Shown in pieces: positions 62,881-64,000 of a stretch of 64,000 nt of DNA (within the stretch, counting starts at the first letter, position 1; each line of letters starts with the position of its first letter). The notes under the pieces were generated by a model. It saw only the letters and a list, made by a program, of their open reading frames with translations. It searched no databases and was not told the origin of the DNA. Made by a program: the position numbers and the translations under genes. Source of the stretch: CAIQPS01 sp963843455 (GTDB taxonomy: Bacteria > Actinomycetota > Thermoleophilia > RBG-16-64-13); assembly GCA_963843455.1 (NCBI GenBank), contig CAWJKE010000007.1, positions 496,001 to 560,000 on the forward strand. The letters are read 5' to 3'.

Positions 62881-64000
62881 ATGGCAGCGGCCGAGGATAG
62901 CGGGCGAATAGCCCGGGTCATCGTCCTGTTGCGGCTGCATCATCTGGGCGATCGACGCTTCGACTATGTCATCCCCGAGCAGCTGACCGCAGCTGTGTCT
63001 GCCGGCTCTGTCGTTACGGTGCCGTTCGGCAAGAGGACTGAACAAGCCGTGGTTCTCAGCACGGGGACGAGGGCAGACGTGCCCCCGGAAGGTCTGCGCG
63101 CTATCGAGGCCATCAGTCCGGACCGGATCCCCGAAGAACTACTCGACCTCGCCCAAGATCTGGCTCATCGATATCTCTGCTCGCTTGAATCGTGCCTGCG
63201 TTTGGTCGCTCCCTTTGGAAGCATGAGCGGACGGGTGACAAAGGCGTCCCCCCGCAGAGACTTGGTGGTACGGGTCGACCCGCCGGACCCAGCGTCCGGT
63301 GCCAAGCTCACCGCCAAGCAGCAGACCGTGCTGCAAGCGATCCCGGACTTGGGCGTATCGAAGAGGACGCTCTGCGAACAGACAGGAGTGGGCAGGGGGG
63401 TGCTCGACACTCTCGAGCGGAAGGGGCTTGTCGAGTTCCGCGAGACCGGCACCGACGAGGAAGAGCTTTTGCCCCGGACGGACTCGCCGCTCCTCTGGCC
63501 TGAGCAGGCGCAGGCCGTCGCCGGTCTTACGGCGGCTCTCGACGAACCCGGGCTCGCCGTCCGTCTGCTGTGGGGAGTCACCGGGAGCGGGAAGACAGAA
63601 GTCTATCTTCGACTCATCGAGCACGCCCTCAAGACCGGAAGAGGAGCGATCCTGCTGGTACCCGAGATCGCCCTCACGCCACAGACGATCCAGCGGGTCA
63701 AGGCCCGCTTTGGAGGCAGGGTCGGCGTGTTCCACAGCGGACTTCCCCGGGCGGAACGGGCACGGGAGTATGGACGGGTCGCCTCGGGGGAGGCCCCCAT
63801 CGTCGTCGGCGCGCGGTCGGCGGTGTTCGCGCCGGTCAAGGATCTGGGGCTGATCATTGTCGACGAAGCCCACGACAACTCGTACAAACAGGAGGAGGAG
63901 CCCAGGTACCGAGTCAGGACGGTAGCAGAGCTTCGGCTGGCCAAGCGGGGGGGACTGCTGCTGGAGGGGACCGCGACGCCGGCCGTTGAGAGCATGCTGA
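62881..64000 (+). CDS. priA: Primosomal replication helicase PriA, 3' end missing
   Basis: Restarts stalled forks. From ATG 62881 the frame is open to the window end (373 residues, about half of the protein). Seen: the DNA-binding domain (RFDYVIPEQL, VTVPFGKRT), a linker winged helix, Walker A GVTGSGKTEVYL, PEIALTPQTIQRVKARF, VGARSAVFAPVKDLGLIIVD and DEAHDNSYKQEEEPRYRVR. The motor motifs are intact here, unlike some mycobacterial PriA. DEAH and EGTATPAVES replace the more common DEEH and GSATPSLES. The metal-binding region lies beyond the window. Confidence 0.93.
   Translation, partial: MAAAEDSGRIARVIVLLRLHHLGDRRFDYVIPEQLTAAVSAGSVVTVPFGKRTEQAVVLSTGTRADVPPEGLRAIEAISPDRIPEELLDLAQDLAHRYLCSLESCLRLVAPFGSMSGRVTKASPRRDLVVRVDPPDPASGAKLTAKQQTVLQAIPDLGVSKRTLCEQTGVGRGVLDTLERKGLVEFRETGTDEEELLPRTDSPLLWPEQAQAVAGLTAALDEPGLAVRLLWGVTGSGKTEVYLRLIEHALKTGRGAILLVPEIALTPQTIQRVKARFGGRVGVFHSGLPRAERAREYGRVASGEAPIVVGARSAVFAPVKDLGLIIVDEAHDNSYKQEEEPRYRVRTVAELRLAKRGGLLLEGTATPAVESML

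Overview
The window is a GC-rich, gene-dense chromosomal segment. It has many GTG and TTG starts, short overlaps between genes, and several promoters whose -10 box lies 6-10 bp from the start codon (leaderless or nearly so). RNase J and RNase Y occur together, lysine/meso-DAP synthesis includes an LL-diaminopimelate aminotransferase (dapL), and there is a type IV pilin island plus a branched-chain amino-acid type ABC transporter beside a phenylacetate-CoA ligase. I infer a deep-branching Actinobacteriota (Thermoleophilia/Coriobacteriia-like or a related anaerobic lineage). No rRNA or marker tree is available here to prove it.

Bases 1-35.7 kb are a long, almost entirely + strand housekeeping block: proS (5' end missing), rimP-nusA-ylxR-infB-ylxP-rbfA-nrnA-truB-ribF, a large secreted L,D-transpeptidase, rpsO-pnp-M16 protease-dapB-rnj-ftsK, mnmH, rodZ-rimO-pgsA-thpR-recA-recX, rny-miaB-miaA-dapF-dapL-dut. 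Together they cover transcription elongation/termination, ribosome and tRNA maturation, RNA decay, chromosome segregation, recombination and cell-wall precursor synthesis. The transpeptidase sits between ribF and rpsO and carries three repeat units that are identical at the DNA level.

Bases 35.8-48.3 kb form a surface/motility island. A HEAT-repeat protein and an HD-GYP protein appear to share an N-terminal module. They are followed by two minor-pilin sets (V-W-X and H-V-W-X), two closely related major pilins, a pilin pseudogene and a TPR lipoprotein. Two promoters here match the flagellar/sporulation sigma-28 (FliA/SigD/WhiG) consensus. No assembly ATPase, platform protein or prepilin peptidase is in the window.

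Bases 48.3-55 kb hold a Cys-rich protein of unknown function, RNase Z, tRNA-Arg(CCG), lipB (-), a zinc-ribbon protein, a polysaccharide deacetylase (-) divergent from a DUF4015-type glycoside hydrolase, and adenine deaminase (-). Bases 55-61.6 kb are an ACT-domain protein, livH-livM-livG-livK-livF and a phenylacetate-CoA ligase. metK and the start of priA end the window.

Five genes are split by single-base frame changes: infB, miaA, the second PilX-like gene, the polysaccharide deacetylase and adenine deaminase. Four are shifts in the same sense (one extra base). Since infB is essential, uncorrected sequence error is the simplest reading, but each junction is listed so it can be checked.
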